A stretch of 64,000 nucleotides of DNA from Olsenella porci. Its GTDB lineage: Bacteria; Actinomycetota; Coriobacteriia; Coriobacteriales; Atopobiaceae. Both the position numbers and the translations under genes were made by a program. The DNA is taken from positions 124,001-188,000 of the forward strand of contig NZ_VUNC01000004.1 in the NCBI RefSeq assembly GCF_009695875.1. Reading direction: 5' to 3'. The notes below the pieces were generated by a model. It was not told the origin of the DNA. It saw nothing but the letters and a program-made list of their open reading frames with translations, and searched no databases. Positions 61,428 through 64,000 of the stretch are shown one piece after another (the first letter of the stretch is position 1; the number at the start of each line of letters is the position of its first letter).

Positions 61428-61514
61428 CTACCGGCGGCGTCCGCCACCCCGACCGGCGGCCGCCATCCCATGTGAGTACGTTGTGGCTGTTCGATGCGAA
61501 CTGTCGCCGTCCAT
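61428..61514 (-). CDS. Candidate 28-residue leader peptide upstream of mgtA
   Basis: A short frame with one of the best ribosome sites in the region (AGAGGAGGT, 7 bases before ATG 61514). The product starts MDGDSSHRTATTYSH and ends in Gly, Ala and Arg (GRGGGRRR). It ends 87 bases before mgtA. Enterobacterial mgtA is preceded by a leader ORF (mgtL), but no sequence similarity is claimed. Function as leader is inference. Confidence 0.45.
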   Translation of the reverse strand: MDGDSSHRTATTYSHGMAAAGRGGGRRR

Positions 61515-61566
61515 GGATGGCACCTCCTCTTGGTCGTGGCATCTGTCTGGGCCATGGCTGCCCCTT

Positions 61567-61707
61567 CCGCCCCACCGTGGGGCGGCTGTAACCAACATGG
61601 TACCCACCCGTGCGAGTGTGCAAGCGCGGGTGAGAAATACGCGACACGCGCATCCCAACGTGTCGCCCTGGCAGGGGGCGGGAGCAGGTCGCCGCGCTCG
61701 TCTCACC
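61567..61707 (-). promoter_or_regulatory. Structured RNA leader candidate upstream of mgtA
   Basis: A 79-nt domain (61629-61707) is closed by the helix GGTGAGA (61629-61635) with TCTCACC (61701-61707). Inside is a perfect 8-bp hairpin, GCGACACG (61641-61648) with CGTGTCGC (61659-61666). A separate hairpin CCGCCCCA/TGGGGCGG sits at 61567-61585. I could not fit the M-box consensus with confidence. The rest of 61515-61862 shows no gene. Confidence 0.45.
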
Positions 61708-61862
61708 TGGAAAGGGAGACTCTGGTGGCCCGCCCGTGCCGCTCAGGAAGTCACCTCGCCTCGGCCGACGCGGATGGCTCGGACCACACGCAGCCGCACC
61801 TGTCTCGCCCGGCGAAGGGACGCGGGGCCGCTCGTCCGCCCCTCCCCTACGGCGAGTCATGC

Positions 61863-62213
61863 CTACTGGTCCTTGCCTTCCCTCTCCCTGAGGTAGTCGA
61901 TGTACCGCTCGCCCCACGTCTGGATGCTGTCGAGCACCGGCCCAAAGTCGCGGCCGATTGCAGTGAGCGAGTACTCCACGCGCGGCGGGACCTCGGGAAA
62001 CACCTCACGCTTCACGAGCCCCTCTGCCTCGAGCGCCTTGAGCTGCGACGACAGCGTGGAGTGCGTGAGGTTGGGCATGAGCCTCTGGAGCTCGCCAAAC
62101 CGCAGGGTGCCCCCGCTCAGGTGGTGCATCACGAGGATGGCCCACTTTCCTTGCAGGAGCCTCTGCGCCGTCACGAACGGGCAGTTGCCAAAGCCGTCCT
62201 GTCCCCTGTCCAT
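61863..62213 (-). CDS. HxlR-family redox-type regulator
   Basis: 116 residues, one winged-helix domain: FVTAQRLLQGKWAILVMHHL, LRFGELQRLMPNLTHSTLSS and VEYSLTAIGRDF. Cys11 sits in NCPF, the place where YodB/HypR-type HxlR proteins have their redox-sensing Cys. Divergent from a dioxygenase-like gene and an FMN reductase across 135 bases that contain a dyad, so it probably represses them until quinones or electrophiles modify the Cys (inference). Confidence 0.9.
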   Translation of the reverse strand: MDRGQDGFGNCPFVTAQRLLQGKWAILVMHHLSGGTLRFGELQRLMPNLTHSTLSSQLKALEAEGLVKREVFPEVPPRVEYSLTAIGRDFGPVLDSIQTWGERYIDYLREREGKDQ

Positions 62214-62291
62214 CTCCCCTCCCCTTGGTATGCCAGAAGATACCTGGTAGCGAGAAAAAACGTTATTTGCTGTCTCAATTGTAGCAGTTAT

Positions 62292-62328
62292 GCTTGCTAT
62301 AGTACAAAGTCACTACCTACTAGCAAGC
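62292..62328 (+). promoter_or_regulatory. HxlR operator candidate overlapping the ygiD promoter
   Basis: Exact inverted repeat GCTTGCTA (62292-62299) and TAGCAAGC (62321-62328). The left arm overlaps an extended -10 element, TGCTATAGT (62295-62303). A related TAGCGAG lies at 62248-62254 near the HxlR start. Confidence 0.65.
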
Positions 62329-62348
62329 AACAACCAAGGAGGTTCGAG

Positions 62349-63131
62349 ATGGCTGACACGAGGCAGTCCGCACTGTTCGTGGGACACGGCGACCCGATGA
62401 TGGCCCTGCGGGACGACGACGTGGCGCATGCGCTCGGGAGAGTCGGTGCCCGCATGAAGGCGATGGCGCCCAGGGCAATCCTGGCCGTCTCGGCCCACTG
62501 GTACACGCGCGGGACGCTGGTGCAGAGCGACCCACACCCGCGCCAGGTCAACGACATGTACGGGTTTCCCGAGGAGCTGTATGCAATCCACTACCGCCCC
62601 GAAGGCAACGCGCAGCTGACCGAGCGCGTGCGGGAGCTTCTGGGCGACGACGTCCAGGTGGATGACACCTGGGGAATCGACCACGGCGTCTGGACGCCGC
62701 TGCACCACATGCTCCCCAAGGCGGACGTGCCCGTGGTGGAGCTCTCCGTGAACGGCCTGCGCGACGCCCGGTACGCGTACGACCTGGGCAGGAGGCTCGC
62801 CCCTCTCCGCGACGAGGGCTTTGTGGTGATGGGGAGCGGCAACGTGGTCCACAACCTCCGCCAGGTGGAGTGGGACAACCCCGACGGCACGCCACAGAAC
62901 GTGGCCTTTGACCAGGCGGTGCGCAAGGCGGTCGAGGCGCGCGACGACCAGGCGGCGGTGGACTACCAGGCGCTTCCCTCGTGGGATTACGCAGTGCCTA
63001 CACCGGACCACTACCTGCCGCTCCTGACCGTGCTGGGGGCATCAGAGGGCGAGGCCCCGGAGGTCTTCAACGACGTGAGGAACCTGGGGGCAATCTCGAT
63101 GACCAGCTACGCCTTTGGGCTTGCTGGGTAG
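62349..63131 (+). CDS. ygiD: Extradiol ring-cleavage dioxygenase family protein (YgiD-like)
   Basis: 260 residues. Metal-ligand motifs are in place: FVGHGDPM near the N-terminus, VSAHWYTRG, and IDHGVWTPLHHM. The family includes 4,5-DOPA dioxygenase and bacterial YgiD. AAGGAGG precedes ATG 62349. An O2-using enzyme is odd in an apparent anaerobe; it may have another role or act in detoxification of catechols. Followed after 100 bases by an FMN reductase gene; both likely under HxlR. Confidence 0.9.
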   Translation: MADTRQSALFVGHGDPMMALRDDDVAHALGRVGARMKAMAPRAILAVSAHWYTRGTLVQSDPHPRQVNDMYGFPEELYAIHYRPEGNAQLTERVRELLGDDVQVDDTWGIDHGVWTPLHHMLPKADVPVVELSVNGLRDARYAYDLGRRLAPLRDEGFVVMGSGNVVHNLRQVEWDNPDGTPQNVAFDQAVRKAVEARDDQAAVDYQALPSWDYAVPTPDHYLPLLTVLGASEGEAPEVFNDVRNLGAISMTSYAFGLAG

Positions 63132-63231
63132 GAGCGAGGCAGGGCCAGAGCGGCCCCGCGCAATGGTGACAAACCCGCGGTGTTATCGCGGGGAGTTGAC
63201 GGATTCGCAGAACAAAGGGAAAGGATCGAAC

Positions 63232-63786
63232 ATGGCAGAGAAGAACGTGCTCATCGTGGTGGGGACCCTGCGCAGGGACGGGTTCAACCTGCAGCTGGCA
63301 AAGAGGATCGAGGAGCTGCTCAAGGGGCGCGCCAACGTGAGCTACCTTGACTACTCGCAGCTTCCGCTGATGAACCAGGACCTGGAGGACCCCGAGCTCC
63401 AGGCCGTTGCCCAGGTGCGCCAGGCCGTGCGCGACGCAGACGGCGTGTGGTTTGTGAGCCCGCAGTACAACGCGTCGTTCCCCGGCCATGTCAAGAACCT
63501 GGTCGACTGGCTGAGCCGCCCGCTGCCCGGAAAGGGTCGCGACTCCGCGGCCATCGGCGGCGTCAAGACCACGGTCTCTGGCGCGGGCGGACGCACCGCC
63601 ACCGCCGAGATGCGCGAGGCACTGGACAACCTGCTCGAGTTCGTGGGGGCCAAGACCCTTCGCGAGCACGAGACCGGCATCGCCCTGTCCGGCGAGTCCT
63701 GGATGTCCGGCAAGCTGACCCTCTCCCCCGAGGACGAGGCGGCACTGGCGGCACAGGCAGACGCCTTCCTGGAGTTCATCGCGTAG
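63232..63786 (+). CDS. NADPH-dependent FMN reductase / quinone reductase family protein
   Basis: 184 residues, flavodoxin-like fold. VVGTLRRDGFNLQLAKRIEE is the FMN-phosphate loop region and SPQYNASFPGHVKNLVDWLS is the family signature (P.YN.S.PG.LKN.IDW). Probably reduces quinones or azo compounds. ATG 63232 follows AAAGGGAAAGG. In the HxlR-controlled block with ygiD. A terminator follows. Confidence 0.9.
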   Translation: MAEKNVLIVVGTLRRDGFNLQLAKRIEELLKGRANVSYLDYSQLPLMNQDLEDPELQAVAQVRQAVRDADGVWFVSPQYNASFPGHVKNLVDWLSRPLPGKGRDSAAIGGVKTTVSGAGGRTATAEMREALDNLLEFVGAKTLREHETGIALSGESWMSGKLTLSPEDEAALAAQADAFLEFIA

Positions 63787-63823
63787 CCAAGGGCACGATT
63801 CAAGCGAATTGCGGGCACCCCCA

Positions 63824-63856
63824 GACCCAAGCTTTGGGAACGGGGGTGCCTTTTTG
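63824..63856 (+). terminator. Terminator after the FMN reductase gene
   Basis: GGCACCCCC (63824-63832) pairs with GGGGGTGCC (63842-63850), with an inner CCCA/TGGG helix, followed by TTTTT. The remaining 63857-64000 shows no gene. Confidence 0.92.
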
Positions 63857-64000
63857 TTGGGTGAGAAGAGCGCAGGGATGCGGCCCAAACCCCACCCACC
63901 GGCATCGCGGGTCACGTTGTCCCGACGGAGGAAGAGAGGGCAAACCTTAAGCTCCGAGGTCAACGCACGCGAGACGGACTCAAGTCTAAGAAGGGACGGG

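Noticed and set aside
58440-61475. Long plus-strand frame opposite mgtA
   Set aside because: Antisense shadow: low-complexity His/Arg/Val product with no family features, while mgtA motifs are complete on the other strand.
61567-61707. M-box (ykoK) Mg2+ riboswitch before mgtA
   Set aside because: An AGGTGAGA segment resembles its start, but the remaining conserved blocks could not be placed. Kept only as an unclassified structured leader.

Overview
The window is about two-thirds G+C and gene-dense, with most genes preceded by a clear Shine-Dalgarno sequence. The gene content points to an anaerobic, fermentative Gram-positive bacterium: a single-chain pyruvate:ferredoxin oxidoreductase, an AsrABC sulfite reductase, an FprA-type flavodiiron protein, a sucrose PTS, lipoproteins and a dlt-like cell-surface cluster. 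A member of the Coriobacteriia (Olsenella or Atopobium relatives) fits best. This placement is inferred from gene content and composition, not from a marker gene.

Layout. 1-1.1 kb: the end of an esterase with a histone-H1-like Ala/Lys tail. 1.6-7.3 kb (minus strand): a dlt-like operon (MBOAT acyltransferase, DltD-like protein, adenylating ligase, fold-III PLP decarboxylase, carrier protein) with a divergent ATP-grasp ligase at 7.5-8.7 kb. 9-11 kb: two orphan regulators (DeoR, LysR). 12.4-14.5 kb: mccB-mccA for sulfur amino acids, behind a strong promoter and a leader of about 350 nt. 14.6-18.9 kb: aquaporin, a secreted endonuclease, a secreted repeat protein and a zinc-ribbon membrane protein. 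19.4-22.3 kb: lipoprotein, glycosyltransferase and PlsC-like acyltransferase. 22.5-31.2 kb: a small protein, an OYE-type oxidoreductase, a Ski2-like helicase, phosphoglycerate mutase, a DUF6020-like membrane protein and a MATE exporter. 31.4-36.6 kb: a HAD hydrolase-xpt-small protein operon, a HelD-like helicase and a C39-like peptidase. 36.7-48 kb (minus strand): nifJ, a sucrose block (GH32, EIIBCA, LacI regulator, extra EIIA) and pepF. 48-54.8 kb: proline iminopeptidase, then asrABC behind a FecBCD-type ABC transporter. 56.6-64 kb: fprA, a nitroreductase, mgtA with a structured leader, and an HxlR regulator divergent from ygiD and an FMN reductase.

The most unusual material is non-coding. 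Four intergenic regions (1.3, 11.3, 29.5 and 56.3 kb) carry arrays of 24-bp units at an almost invariant 41-bp period, changing orientation within three of the arrays. Units at the first three loci are one sequence family. The 56.3-kb units differ but keep a common backbone (TGAGG-N4-GCGA-N3-T-N2-GCA). The 1.8-kb gap at 54.8-56.6 kb also holds about seven copies of a separate 48-bp dyad element. No gene explains either.

The most interesting protein system is the dlt-like operon. An adenylating enzyme, a carrier protein and a fold-III decarboxylase together resemble VinN/VinL/VinO and the butirosin BtrI/BtrK logic, in which a carrier-bound amino acid is decarboxylated. Joined to an MBOAT and a DltD-like protein, this suggests that a decarboxylated amino acid, rather than D-alanine, is placed on a surface polymer. 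That function is a hypothesis.
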